Shown here piece after piece: positions 1 to 8,390 of a stretch of 37,084 bases of DNA (its first letter is position 1; the number at the start of each line of letters is the position of its first letter). The stretch comes from Anaerolineae bacterium (GTDB taxonomy: Bacteria > Chloroflexota > Anaerolineae > B4-G1). The position numbers and the translations under genes are program-made. Under the pieces are notes generated by a model, which worked only from the letters and a program-made list of their open reading frames with translations, was not told the origin of the DNA and made no database searches. Location: positions 1 to 37,084 of the forward strand of contig JAOAAG010000217.1 of the NCBI GenBank assembly GCA_026418995.1, written 5' to 3'.

Positions 1-1202
1 TGGGCGACCAGGTGGAGAAAGGCCAGGTACTGGCCCGGCTGGGGAGGGATGCCCTGAAAATGGCCGTGGATGAGGCCGACATTAACCTGCGCCTGGCCCA
101 ACTGGACCTAGCTGACATTACAGAGGGGCCGTCAGCGAGCGAATTGGTCGCCGCGCGGGCCAACGTGCAAAACGCCAGAGCCGCTTTGCTCGCCGCGCAA
201 TACAATTACAGCACTACTCTGAACTCTTCGCTCGACTCCGCTGCACGTGCCCGTCAGATCGAGTTCCAGTGGTATGTTGACCACTACTGGAAACTTAAAG
301 AAGGTGGCGCTAACCAGCAGGACCTGGAAGCCGCGTGGAACGATTGGGTGATGGCAGAGTATCGGTTTAACCAGGCCGTGCAACAGGCGAAGATGGAAGA
401 GCTCGACGCCACAAACCAATTGGACCAGGCACGCAACCAGCTCTACCAGGCGCAGGAACAGTTGCGGCTGTTACAGAGTGGCCCCACCACAACCACGGTC
501 ATTCAGGCTGAGCAGAAAGTGGAGCGGGCGAGGTTGGCGCTGGAAGACGCCCGCGCGGACCTGGAAGCCGCCGAGTTGCGTGCCCCCTTCGACGGCACGG
601 TCGTGGCTGTGACGGCGCTCCCAGGCCAGTACGTAGGGACAGCACCCATTATCACACTGGCTGACCTTTCGCGGCCATTTCTCAAGTTCTGGGTGGAGGA
701 ATCGGACATGAGCGGCGTGGCGGCGGGGTATCGCGTTGCGATTACCTTCGAGGCATTTCCCGATGAGACGTTCACTGGCACGGTGGTGCGGGTAGAGCCA
801 GCGCTGGTGACGGTGGGAAACACGCGGGCTGTCCAGGCATGGGCCAGTATAGATCTGCCCCCGGGTCGGACGCTGTTCGGTGGCATGAATGCTGAGGTCG
901 AAATCATCTCTGCTGAGGCTCCGGATGTGCTGGTCGTGCCGCTCACGGCACTGCGTGAGCTGGGAGCTGGGCAATACGCCGTCTTCGTCGTGCAGCCGGA
1001 TGGCACGCTGGCGTTGCGACCGGTCGAGGTTGGATTAAAGGACCTGGTCAATGCCGAGATTCGTTCAGGTCTCGCGGAAGGCGAGATTGTCAGCCTGGGA
1101 GAGCAGGAGAGTACGGAGATAAGCGTCCCGGAGGGGCAGATGAGGCCGCCGGAGGGCCCCGTGTTTGGGCCGCCCGGAGGTGGCCCCATGATCTTCAGGT
1201 GA
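1..1202 (+). CDS. HlyD/MacA-type periplasmic adaptor of an ABC exporter (5' truncated)
   Basis: The reading frame is open from the first bases (frame beginning at position 3), so the N-terminus, with its expected membrane anchor, lies outside the window. The first visible residues, GDQVEKGQVLARL, are the first half of a lipoyl-like barrel-sandwich motif. A long Ala/Gln/Glu-rich region follows (about residues 15-185), as expected for the coiled-coil hairpin. The second half-motif LRAPFDGTVVAV and a beta-barrel segment come next, and the protein ends in a Pro/Gly-rich tail. Known family role: HlyD/MacA adaptors couple a MacB-type ABC transporter to export or to cell-envelope steps. The ATPase and permease follow at once in the same direction, giving a MacA-LolD-MacB style operon. 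The substrate cannot be told. The GTG at position 12 is internal and not a real start. Confidence 0.9.
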   Translation, partial: GDQVEKGQVLARLGRDALKMAVDEADINLRLAQLDLADITEGPSASELVAARANVQNARAALLAAQYNYSTTLNSSLDSAARARQIEFQWYVDHYWKLKEGGANQQDLEAAWNDWVMAEYRFNQAVQQAKMEELDATNQLDQARNQLYQAQEQLRLLQSGPTTTTVIQAEQKVERARLALEDARADLEAAELRAPFDGTVVAVTALPGQYVGTAPIITLADLSRPFLKFWVEESDMSGVAAGYRVAITFEAFPDETFTGTVVRVEPALVTVGNTRAVQAWASIDLPPGRTLFGGMNAEVEIISAEAPDVLVVPLTALRELGAGQYAVFVVQPDGTLALRPVEVGLKDLVNAEIRSGLAEGEIVSLGEQESTEISVPEGQMRPPEGPVFGPPGGGPMIFR

Positions 1203-1204
1203 CA

Positions 1205-1219
1205 AAGTGACAGTCACTT
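1205..1219. repeat. Short palindrome AAGTGAC-A-GTCACTT between adaptor and ATPase genes
   Basis: A 7-bp perfect inverted repeat around one base, directly after the adaptor stop codon and just before the ATPase ribosome binding site. It resembles the core of two longer palindromes in this window (4033-4064 and 14421-14453), which share GACGGTCACT/AGTGACCGTC. It could be a degenerate member of the same small repeat family or a chance palindrome. Confidence 0.35.
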
Positions 1220-1234
1220 GAGAAGGAGTGAACC

Positions 1235-1948
1235 ATGACCGAGCATCGGATCGCGATCCGCGACCTGACGAGAGTCTACGGCACAGGGGAGACAGCCGTG
1301 CACGCCCTGCGGGGTATCAACCTGACCGTGCGGCCAGGAGAGTTTGTTGCCATCATGGGACCCTCCGGTTCGGGCAAGTCCACGCTTCTGAACATTCTGG
1401 GCTGCCTGGACCGTCCGACGAACGGGACCTATGTGCTGGACGGTGAGGATGTGAGTCGCCTGAGCAGAAATCAACTGGCCCGCGTGCGCAACCGCAAAAT
1501 CGGGTTCGTCTTCCAGTCGTACAACCTGTTGCCACGGCTCACGGCAGTTGGGAACGTGATGCTCCCTCTGCTATATAATACCGAGCAGCGGCTGAGTGAC
1601 GAGGAATGCTATCAGCGTGCAGTGGCTGCGCTTGAGCGGGTAGGGTTGGGCGACCGTCTCCGTCATCGGCCCAATCAACTGTCGGGAGGACAACAGCAGC
1701 GGGTGGCCATGGCGCGCGCGCTGGTCAACAATCCCTCTATCATCCTGGCCGATGAGCCGACGGGTAACCTGGACACACACGCTAGCCGCGAGATTATGCG
1801 GCTGCTGCAGCAATTACACGCGCAGGGGGCTACCATCGTGATGGTGACGCATGAGCCCGACATCGGCGACTATGCGGAGCGCGTGCTTCATCTTCTGGAC
1901 GGGCAGATCGCCTCTGACCGACCTAATGGAGCGAGGAGGAGAGCATGA
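1235..1948 (+). CDS. ABC transporter ATP-binding protein, LolD/MacB type
   Basis: A 237-residue nucleotide-binding protein that powers the adjacent permease from the cytoplasmic side. Visible motifs are Walker [10 protein letters not shown] (42-50), a Q-loop in [10 protein letters not shown] (91-100), the signature LSGGQQQR (149-156), Walker B and D-loop [10 protein letters not shown] (171-180), and the switch His in VTHEPD (H206). The [21 protein letters not shown] stretch and the TGNLD after Walker B are typical of the LolD/FtsE/MacB subfamily. The ATG is preceded by AAGGAG at 1223-1228. The gene overlaps the downstream permease by four bases (ATGA), which suggests translational coupling. 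Confidence 0.95.
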   Translation: MTEHRIAIRDLTRVYGTGETAVHALRGINLTVRPGEFVAIMGPSGSGKSTLLNILGCLDRPTNGTYVLDGEDVSRLSRNQLARVRNRKIGFVFQSYNLLPRLTAVGNVMLPLLYNTEQRLSDEECYQRAVAALERVGLGDRLRHRPNQLSGGQQQRVAMARALVNNPSIILADEPTGNLDTHASREIMRLLQQLHAQGATIVMVTHEPDIGDYAERVLHLLDGQIASDRPNGARRRA

Positions 1949-3183
1949 GCCTGTGGCGCACGATCAAAGTGGCCTGGGAAGGCCTCATGCTGAACAAAGT
2001 GCGCTCGTTCCTGACGACGCTGGGCGTGATCATTGGGGTGGGAGCGGTGATTGTGATGATGGCCGTCAGCGCAGGAGCTGAGGCCGAGATCGCCGACCAG
2101 ATCAATGCGCTGGGCGCTAACCTGATTATGGTGATGCCCTCGTTCAGCCGGGCTGGTTTTGGGCGTGGGATGAGCATGGGGCCGGGGCGGATGCCTGGCC
2201 TGACCTATGCTGACCTCAACGCCATTGCCCAGAACGTGACGGGTATCAATGGTGTCTCGGCCGAGCGGGTGACGAACCAGACGGTCAGAGCCGGCAACAC
2301 GACACTGGAAGAGGTGCCCATCGTCGGCACGACCTCGGGCTTTCCGCAGGTGCGCGAGTACCGGGTCGCGGTGGGCCGCTTTCTGACCGATGTGGACAAC
2401 GAGCGGGCCGTCAAGGTTGCCGTGCTGGGGTATGATCTCGCGCAGGAACTGTTCGGCGATGCGAGCGCAGCGGTCGGCCAATCCATCAAGATTGGCTCGG
2501 TCAAGTTCACCGTTGTCGGCGTGATGTCGCCCAAAGGCGTGGTCGGTAACACTGACTACGACGGCCGGGTGTACATCCCGATCACCGTTGTCTTCAAAAA
2601 GTTTACCCCGGCCCGTTTCGGCGGTGACAACGTGGGCGTCATATACGTTTCCGCGGCGAGCAAGGAGGGGATGCAGAACGTGATGGAGCAGATCACCAGG
2701 GTGCTGGTGCGCGAGCATGAGGTGGATCCTGCATCGCCCGACTTTAGCCTGATGACCCAGGACAGTATCATCGAGGCACGGGCTTCGACGACGGAGACCT
2801 TCCGCAATCTGCTGGCATGGGTTGCAGGCGTGTCGCTCATCGTGGGCGGCATCGGGATTATGAACATTATGCTTGTCAGCGTGACCGAGCGGACGCGGGA
2901 GATCGGCCTGCGGCAGGCTCTGGGGGCGCGTCCCCGCGATATACGACTCCAGTTTCTGCTGGAAGCAGTGATGTTGAGCCTGGCTGGAGGGCTGGTTGGA
3001 GTGCTGGCAGGTGTAGGTGGCTCGTATCTCTTTAACGTGCTGGGCACGATGCGCACGGCGTTAGTGCCGGCCTCGATCCCGTTGGCCTTTGGGGCGGCGG
3101 CACTGGTGGGCATCTTTTTCGGCTACTACCCGGCAACCCGGGCAGCGCTGTTGGACCCGATCGAGGCATTACGGCGAGAGTAG
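1945..3183 (+). CDS. MacB/FtsX-family ABC permease
   Basis: A 412-residue membrane protein of the MacB/FtsX type. An N-terminal membrane helix (about residues 17-45, VRSFLTTLGVIIGVGAV) precedes a large extracytoplasmic MacB-like domain (about 50-280). Three C-terminal helices follow, with the family motif TRTREIGLRQALGARPRDI-like at about 310-330, and the protein ends in the usual DPIEALRRE. Known role: these permeases transmit ATP-driven movement to the adaptor rather than forming a classical channel. The start overlaps the ATPase stop (ATGA) and has GGAGG seven bases upstream. With its neighbours it forms a complete adaptor-ATPase-permease set. Confidence 0.93.
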   Translation: MSLWRTIKVAWEGLMLNKVRSFLTTLGVIIGVGAVIVMMAVSAGAEAEIADQINALGANLIMVMPSFSRAGFGRGMSMGPGRMPGLTYADLNAIAQNVTGINGVSAERVTNQTVRAGNTTLEEVPIVGTTSGFPQVREYRVAVGRFLTDVDNERAVKVAVLGYDLAQELFGDASAAVGQSIKIGSVKFTVVGVMSPKGVVGNTDYDGRVYIPITVVFKKFTPARFGGDNVGVIYVSAASKEGMQNVMEQITRVLVREHEVDPASPDFSLMTQDSIIEARASTTETFRNLLAWVAGVSLIVGGIGIMNIMLVSVTERTREIGLRQALGARPRDIRLQFLLEAVMLSLAGGLVGVLAGVGGSYLFNVLGTMRTALVPASIPLAFGAAALVGIFFGYYPATRAALLDPIEALRRE

Positions 3184-3229
3184 GGAGATTCAGCGAATCA
3201 ACGGACCGGCGAAAATAGGAGGGAGAGCA

Positions 3230-3958
3230 ATGAGGTACTTGTGTGTGGCATTCACGGCAGTTCTCGTGCTGGGAGGGCTGGCTGGATGCGGAGGACAACA
3301 GGCCACGTCGGGAGGTGAGGCCGCCAGCAGCACATACACCAGCAAGGTGTTGCGTACTGACTATGAAGGAGCACTGGACGCGGGCACTCAGTTGGCGCTG
3401 GGGACGCTCAGGCTGGAGGAGACGGAGGACGCAGTCACCCCGGAGCAGGCGCGGGCGCTCCTCCCACTCTGGCAGGCGCTGCGGGGCGGCATAACGGCGC
3501 AGGCCGAGATCAACGCCGTGCTCGCACAGATTGAGCGGACAATGACCGGCGAACAACTGCAGGCCATCGCCGGGATGCGTCTGACGCGGGATGACCTGCA
3601 GGCCTGGGTTGAGGAGCACGGCGTCCGGCCGGGCGGCATCTTTACCGGGACACTGGAACCGCCTGGCGCGGGGGTAGTGCCGCCGGGGTGGGGCGGCGGA
3701 ACGCCGGAGCCGGGCAGGTTTGGTGGTGGGCTATGGATGGGCGGAACCCCGCCGCCTGAGATGGCGACACGTCGTGCCCAGTTCGAGAATATGAGCGAGG
3801 AGGAGCGCCGGGCCCTACGGGCAACGATAGAGGCAGGCGGGCGGCCGGCCTGGCAGGGTGGCACGCCCTGGCCGGGAATGCGGCGTGGCGGAGGCCAGTT
3901 GATGATACTGCTCCATCCGCTGATCGAGTTGTTGGAGGAACGGGCTGGAGAGGGATGA
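3230..3958 (+). CDS. Gly/Pro-rich lipoprotein of unknown function in the exporter operon
   Basis: A 242-residue protein not recognised as a named family. It starts at an ATG preceded by AGGAGGGA. A longer frame opens upstream inside the permease gene but lacks this signal. The N-terminus MRYLCVAFTAVLVLGGLAGC is a lipoprotein signal with lipobox LAGC (Cys20). A helical middle contains segments such as LPLWQALRGGI and MTGEQLQAIAGMRLT, which recall LTxxQ-type periplasmic chaperone-like proteins, but the likeness is weak. The C-terminal half is rich in Gly, Pro and Trp (PPGWGGGTPEPG, WMGGTPPPEM), broken by a charged helix EEERRALRATIEAGG. It probably sits on the outer face of the membrane as an accessory to, or substrate of, the exporter. 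Confidence 0.75.
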   Translation: MRYLCVAFTAVLVLGGLAGCGGQQATSGGEAASSTYTSKVLRTDYEGALDAGTQLALGTLRLEETEDAVTPEQARALLPLWQALRGGITAQAEINAVLAQIERTMTGEQLQAIAGMRLTRDDLQAWVEEHGVRPGGIFTGTLEPPGAGVVPPGWGGGTPEPGRFGGGLWMGGTPPPEMATRRAQFENMSEEERRALRATIEAGGRPAWQGGTPWPGMRRGGGQLMILLHPLIELLEERAGEG

Positions 3959-3988
3959 GAAGCTCAGAGGCGCCTTCCACATAGATTC

Positions 3989-4009
3989 AGCCCGTTGCTT
4001 CTTCGGGCT
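3989..4009 (+). terminator. Weak hairpin downstream of the exporter operon
   Basis: A 6-bp stem AGCCCG/CGGGCT with a 9-base loop, 30 bases after the lipoprotein stop codon. There is no clear T-run after it, so it may be a weak terminator or an mRNA end structure. Confidence 0.3.
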
Positions 4010-4032
4010 ACTCGCGGCCTGACCAGACTTAG

Positions 4033-4064
4033 GGCGACGGTCACTGCTGGAAGTGACCGTCGCC
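4033..4064 (+). terminator. 13-bp palindrome, terminator-like, related to 14421-14453
   Basis: Perfect 13-bp arms GGCGACGGTCACT and AGTGACCGTCGCC around a 6-base loop, followed by TTTACTT. It sits between the exporter operon and the next promoter, where a transcription terminator is expected. The core GACGGTCACT/AGTGACCGTC recurs in the palindrome between hom and ask, so it may be a dispersed repeat used as a terminator. Confidence 0.55.
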
Positions 4065-4142
4065 TTTACTTCACGCCAAAGTAACCTGCGGGAGGTAGTC
4101 AAACCTGCCACCAGGCCTTTGACCACTACAGCGTGTAGTGTC

Positions 4143-4171
4143 TTGGCAGTCTGGTCATTCGGTGTTAGAAT
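4143..4171 (+). promoter_or_regulatory. Sigma-70-type promoter giving a probable leaderless mRNA
   Basis: A -35 TTGGCA (4143-4148), a 17-base spacer and a -10 TAGAAT (4166-4171). The ATG of the HIT gene begins at 4178, six bases after the -10 box, where transcription would be expected to start. No Shine-Dalgarno sequence precedes that ATG. Together these point to a leaderless transcript. Confidence 0.65.
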
Positions 4172-4177
4172 TACACT

Positions 4178-4687
4178 ATGAATCACCTGTGGACTCCGTG
4201 GCGCATGGCCTATCTGCGCGGCGAGGAACTTCTGCCCGAAGGCTGCTTGTTCTGTCTGAAACCGCAATTGGATGACGCCGAGGCCCACATTGTACACCGC
4301 GGTCCCCTGTGCTATGTCATTCTGAACCGCTTCCCCTACAACAATGGCCACTTGATGGTGGTCCCCTACCTCCACGTTGCCACATTGGAAGAACTGGATG
4401 GAGAAAGCGCTGCTGAGCTGATAGTGCTCACTCAGATCAGCCTTCGGGTATTGCGCGCGGCCTACAATCCTGAGGGGTTTAACTTAGGGATGAATATCGG
4501 AAGCATAGCCGGCGCAGGCGTGGCAGGGCATGTGCATCTCCACATCGTTCCCAGGTGGGGAGGGGACACCAATTACATGACCACGATTGGCGTAACCCGT
4601 GTCATTCCGGAGCTGCTGGAGCAGACCTATGAGCGCTTGAAGCCGCTATTTGCACAGTATGCGGCTCTGAATAAGGATCATCACTGA
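4178..4687 (+). CDS. HIT-family hydrolase / AP4A phosphorylase-like protein
   Basis: A 169-residue cytoplasmic HIT (histidine triad) protein. The triad HVHLHIV lies at 118-122, with H120 the expected nucleophile. An N-terminal CLFC pair (C23, C26) may bind a metal, as in related Fhit/APA1-like bacterial proteins that begin with an LWTPWRMAYL-type segment. Known family role: hydrolysis or phosphorolysis of dinucleoside polyphosphates and other nucleotidyl conjugates. The exact substrate is not predictable. The start has no ribosome binding site but lies at the predicted transcription start. The thiolase gene follows after 10 bases, so the two are probably cotranscribed. A second, shorter HIT protein (HINT type) is encoded at 18626. 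Confidence 0.92.
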   Translation: MNHLWTPWRMAYLRGEELLPEGCLFCLKPQLDDAEAHIVHRGPLCYVILNRFPYNNGHLMVVPYLHVATLEELDGESAAELIVLTQISLRVLRAAYNPEGFNLGMNIGSIAGAGVAGHVHLHIVPRWGGDTNYMTTIGVTRVIPELLEQTYERLKPLFAQYAALNKDHH

Positions 4688-4697
4688 GGAGGAAGTC

Positions 4698-5891
4698 ATG
4701 TCCAGCAATAGCAAGGAAGCCGTCATTGTCTCGGCGGTACGTACCCCGATCGGCAAGTTCCAGGGCACTTTAGCGAGCTTCTCCGCTTCCGACCTGGGGG
4801 CGCTGGTGATCAAAGAAGCCATAGCACGCGCCGGGATTGACCCGGCCTCGGTGGACGAGGTGCTGATGGGGAACGTGGTGTCGGCAGGCCTGGGGCAGGC
4901 CCCGGCCCGTCAGGCAGCGATCAAAGCCGGTCTGCCTCCCACCGTCGGCGCCACGACTATCAATAAAGTCTGCGGCTCCGGGATGAAAACAGTGATGTTG
5001 GCAGCGGCGATGATCGCTGCGGGTGATGGGGAGATTTTCGTCGCCGGCGGAATGGAGAGTATGAATAACGGGCCCTATTTGCTGACCCAGGCTCGCTTCG
5101 GCTATCGCCTGGGCGATGGCAAGCTCGTGGATGGGATGGTGCATGACGGGCTATGGTGTCCCTTTGAGCATCAGCATATGGGCAATGCCGCTGAATGGAT
5201 TGCCCGCGAGTACGGGTTGACGCGGGAGGAGCTGGACGAGTACGCCTATCACAGCCATATGAAGGCTATCGCTGCCATAGATGCAGGTCGCTTTAAGGAA
5301 GAGATTGTGCCTGTGGCGATACCTCAGCGCAAGGGCGAGCCGGTGCTTTTCGACACCGATGAGGTGCCACGACGGGACACCAGCTTAGACGCGCTGGCCC
5401 GCCTTAAGCCGGCTTTCCAGAGCGATGGCATTGTCACTGCTGGCAACTCCCCGGGCATCACCGATGGCGCGGCGGCTGTCGTAGTGATGAGCCGGGCAAA
5501 GGCCGAAGAGCTGGGCATCAGACCGCTGGCCCGCGTTGTGGCGTATGCCCAGGCCGCGGTCGAGCCGCTGCGCATCTTCACCGCCCCGATCTTCGCTGTG
5601 CGCCGCCTGCTTGAGAAGACCAGCACCAGGATAGACGACTACGACCTCTTTGAGGTCAACGAGGCCTTCGCCGCCCAGGCCCTGGCCGACGGCCGGGAGC
5701 TGGGCCTGCCTTGGGAGAGGGTAAATGTTAACGGAGGAGCGATCGCACTGGGCCATCCTATCGGGTGCTCCGGCACACGTGTGCTGGTTACGCTGATCCA
5801 CGCGCTCAAACAAAGGGGGCTTAAGCGTGGCCTGGCTACGCTCTGTCTGGGCGGGGGGGAGGCCGTGGCTATGGCGATCGAAGTGGAATAG
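4698..5891 (+). CDS. Acetyl-CoA C-acetyltransferase (thiolase)
   Basis: A 397-residue biosynthetic-type thiolase, the usual length for the family. It catalyses reversible Claisen condensation of two acetyl-CoA to acetoacetyl-CoA, or thiolysis of 3-ketoacyl-CoA. Visible residues are the acyl-accepting Cys in NKVCGSG (C92), NEAFAAQ, the His in ALGHPIGCSG (H353) and the acid/base Cys in CLGGGEA (C383). All catalytic positions are intact. AGGAGGAAG precedes the ATG closely. No 3-hydroxyacyl-CoA dehydrogenase or CoA-transferase gene adjoins it, so whether it serves fatty-acid breakdown, ketone metabolism or isoprenoid supply is open. Confidence 0.95.
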   Translation: MSSNSKEAVIVSAVRTPIGKFQGTLASFSASDLGALVIKEAIARAGIDPASVDEVLMGNVVSAGLGQAPARQAAIKAGLPPTVGATTINKVCGSGMKTVMLAAAMIAAGDGEIFVAGGMESMNNGPYLLTQARFGYRLGDGKLVDGMVHDGLWCPFEHQHMGNAAEWIAREYGLTREELDEYAYHSHMKAIAAIDAGRFKEEIVPVAIPQRKGEPVLFDTDEVPRRDTSLDALARLKPAFQSDGIVTAGNSPGITDGAAAVVVMSRAKAEELGIRPLARVVAYAQAAVEPLRIFTAPIFAVRRLLEKTSTRIDDYDLFEVNEAFAAQALADGRELGLPWERVNVNGGAIALGHPIGCSGTRVLVTLIHALKQRGLKRGLATLCLGGGEAVAMAIEVE

Positions 5892-6048
5892 CGCGGCAGT
5901 TGTCCACTTCGTGGTGGTGGAGCAGAGCAGCTCTACTGCGATGCTCGTGGCGGGGGGCGCTTACCTCACAGTCAGCCCCGACCGATATACCCTGTAAGCG
6001 ATGTGGAGCTAACTCTAACCTGCTCTCCTGATCGGACCAGTCTCTACT

Positions 6049-7218
6049 ATGCCGTTGACTACTCCGAGACTATTTATGACATTTATGGCCCTATTAGCTG
6101 TGTGGGCTGTTATGACGCTTGCTCCCGTGGTATTCGAGAACAGAACCGGGCGATGGTTTGCCGATTTTTATGACCGCTCTATTTACTTTGAAAGAGGCAA
6201 GTGGTTTACCGAACGTACACCCCCAATCAGCGAATACCCTCAAATCCCCACGTTACTCTTCGGTTTAAATAACATCCCCTTTATGTGGCTCAATGAAAAG
6301 ACGCGTTTTGCGGCATACGTTGTCTTCTTTTCGCTGGAGATGATGCTCGTTCTGTTCCTCACTTACAAAACCCTGCTAAGTTTGCTGCCACCTGCTTTCA
6401 AAAACTATGCCTTCCTCGTGTTTTTGCCCGCGACATTATATTTTACCTATAACCGCTTTGATATCCTGCCTGCGTACTTGTGTCTGGCCGCATATGCTTC
6501 AGCCACAAAGAGGCGGTGGAGGGCAACCTCAATACTCTTAGCCATAGCGACATTCACAAAGTGGTATCCGATTTTACTGTTCCCGGCATTTTTCGTCTAT
6601 GCCGCAAAACGTGAGTCAAGGTTACCATGGACCATGCTGCTATGGTTCGGCGTCATCAGCATTACGCTACTGCTTTTGACCTACTTATGTGGAGGCAGCG
6701 TATCTATCCTGGCACCGTATCAATTCCAACTTGCAAGGGGTATGGAACCGGTAGCCCTACCAACGCAGGTGAGTGAATTGATTCGTAACCTGACGGGCGC
6801 TCGGAGTGACCCACCGTTTCTCTTGCCACTGTTCTTCTTTTTGCAAATCTGGACGCCAATGTTAGTATTTATCGCCAGAATTGAGACCCCTGAGTCTCTT
6901 GTTGATTACTGCATTATAGCCATAGGTATGTTTGTGCTCTTTTCGCGCATATGGTCTCCCCAATGGTTTCTGTGGCTTTTTCCCTTTTTGGTCATTTCGA
7001 TAGGAAGCGCGCGCAAGGCGTTATTGATAGTTTTATGTGATGTGATGACCTATCTCTGTTTCCCCATATTGTTTGACTCTTATGGGCCTTCCAGTCCTCA
7101 ACTGAAAATCACAGGGTTACTAACGCTCTCGATCATCTTGCTGATGGTGCTGGACTCATTCAGGAATCTAGCGACCGCCAGGGGAGATCATCGGCGTTTG
7201 AGCAGCGTCGGGGCCTGA
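6049..7218 (+). CDS. Polytopic membrane glycosyltransferase, GT87/DUF2029-like
   Basis: A 389-residue integral membrane protein with about ten hydrophobic segments. Features like those of GT87 (DUF2029) polyprenyl-phosphate-mannose-dependent glycosyltransferases are an early acidic/aromatic loop with EYPQIPTLLFGLN (about 62-75), TFTKWYPILLFPAF (about 169-182) and IWSPQWFLWLFPF (about 302-314). Such enzymes add mannose or other sugars to lipid or cell-wall glycans on the outer face of the membrane. The assignment rests on these motifs and topology and is moderate. No clear Shine-Dalgarno precedes the ATG, and a downstream Met could be the real start. Base composition is visibly more AT-rich than in the neighbours, which suggests acquisition. 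The gene stands alone and converges on the ABC-2 permease gene. Confidence 0.65.
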   Translation: MPLTTPRLFMTFMALLAVWAVMTLAPVVFENRTGRWFADFYDRSIYFERGKWFTERTPPISEYPQIPTLLFGLNNIPFMWLNEKTRFAAYVVFFSLEMMLVLFLTYKTLLSLLPPAFKNYAFLVFLPATLYFTYNRFDILPAYLCLAAYASATKRRWRATSILLAIATFTKWYPILLFPAFFVYAAKRESRLPWTMLLWFGVISITLLLLTYLCGGSVSILAPYQFQLARGMEPVALPTQVSELIRNLTGARSDPPFLLPLFFFLQIWTPMLVFIARIETPESLVDYCIIAIGMFVLFSRIWSPQWFLWLFPFLVISIGSARKALLIVLCDVMTYLCFPILFDSYGPSSPQLKITGLLTLSIILLMVLDSFRNLATARGDHRRLSSVGA

Positions 7219-7268
7219 TGCCAGAACTTCCCAGAGAGCTACCGCGACACCAATCCCAGGTGGATATC

Positions 7269-8390
7269 TCACTCCAACCGCTTGCGGAAGCGCGTCGCCG
7301 CGAATGCCATAATGACCACTCCAAAGATCACCAGCGCGATGACCTGCTCCGCCAGCACCTCTAGTCCCACTCCCTTGAGGATGATGCCGCGCAGGATAAT
7401 CAGCATGTAGCGCAAGGGGATTGCGTAACTGAGCCATTGCAGCGCACGGGGCATCGCCTCCAAGGGGAAGAAAAAGCCCGCCAGGAAGATCGAGGGCAAC
7501 ACCATCAGCCAGACCAGCAGCATCGCCTCCTGCTGCGTGTTCGCCACCGACGAGACAAAGATGCCGATGCCCAGCGTCGTCATCAGGAAGATGGTGGCCA
7601 GCGCCAGCAACAACCCAACGCTGCCGTGGATCGGCACGCCGAACCAGAAGACGCCGATGGCGAGTACTTCGAGCACATCGAAAAAGGCGACAGCGACGTA
7701 GGGCAGTACCTTGCCCACGACCAGTTCGATGGGACGGATTGGCGTAACCATCAGTTGCTCGATGGTGCCGCGCTCCCGCTCGCGCACGATCGCCAGCGCC
7801 GTCAGCATCGCGGTCAGCAAGAAGAGAATCATCCCGATCAGTCCCGGAATCATAAAGTTGGCGCTCTTCATCTCCGGGTTGTACCAGACGCGGGGACGCA
7901 CCTCCAGCGCGGTCATACGCTCCGCCGAGATGCCCAGCCGTCGCTCGATGAGACGCACGCTCTGTGCCATCCCTACCTGCTGCGAAGCCGCCAGGACAAC
8001 GTTGGCAACGTTAGGGTCGGAGCCATCTATGACGAAGGCAACGCTGGCTATCCGCCCGGCGGCCACGTCAGCACCGAAACCGTCGGGGATCACCAGCCCG
8101 GCGCGTGCCCATCCCCGGTCTATCCAGTGCCCCAATTCCTCCTCGCTTTCGACGAAGGCCACGATGCCAAAGTAATCCGAAGCGCGATAGGCTTCCACCA
8201 GTTCGCGGCTCTGGGGGGTGCGGTCGCAATCGAGCACTACGGTGCGCCCGCGGCGGATGTCGGTCGTTGCCGCATAGCCCATCAGGAACAACTGCACGAC
8301 CGGGATGACGAACATCACCAGTAACGTGCGCCGGTCGCGGACAATGTGCAGCAATTCCTTGCGGGCAATCGTAAGCGTGCGCCTGACCAT
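7269..8390 (-). CDS. ABC-2 type permease (YbhR/YhhJ-like)
   Basis: A 373-residue membrane subunit of an ABC-2 exporter. It has an N-terminal helix after the amphipathic RRTLTIARKELLHIVRDRRT (typical start of the ABC2_membrane_3 family), an extracytoplasmic domain of about 140 residues and five C-terminal helices. The loop RERERGTIEQLMVTPI is the characteristic EERGT-type coupling motif. The ATG at 8390 overlaps the last base of the tetR-like stop (TGATG), which indicates coupling; a GTG three bases upstream is an alternative. The usual partners, an ATPase and an HlyD adaptor, are absent on both sides, so the permease must borrow an ATPase from elsewhere or the operon has been cut down. Drug efflux is a guess based on the regulator. 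Confidence 0.9.
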   Translation of the reverse strand: MVRRTLTIARKELLHIVRDRRTLLVMFVIPVVQLFLMGYAATTDIRRGRTVVLDCDRTPQSRELVEAYRASDYFGIVAFVESEEELGHWIDRGWARAGLVIPDGFGADVAAGRIASVAFVIDGSDPNVANVVLAASQQVGMAQSVRLIERRLGISAERMTALEVRPRVWYNPEMKSANFMIPGLIGMILFLLTAMLTALAIVRERERGTIEQLMVTPIRPIELVVGKVLPYVAVAFFDVLEVLAIGVFWFGVPIHGSVGLLLALATIFLMTTLGIGIFVSSVANTQQEAMLLVWLMVLPSIFLAGFFFPLEAMPRALQWLSYAIPLRYMLIILRGIILKGVGLEVLAEQVIALVIFGVVIMAFAATRFRKRLE

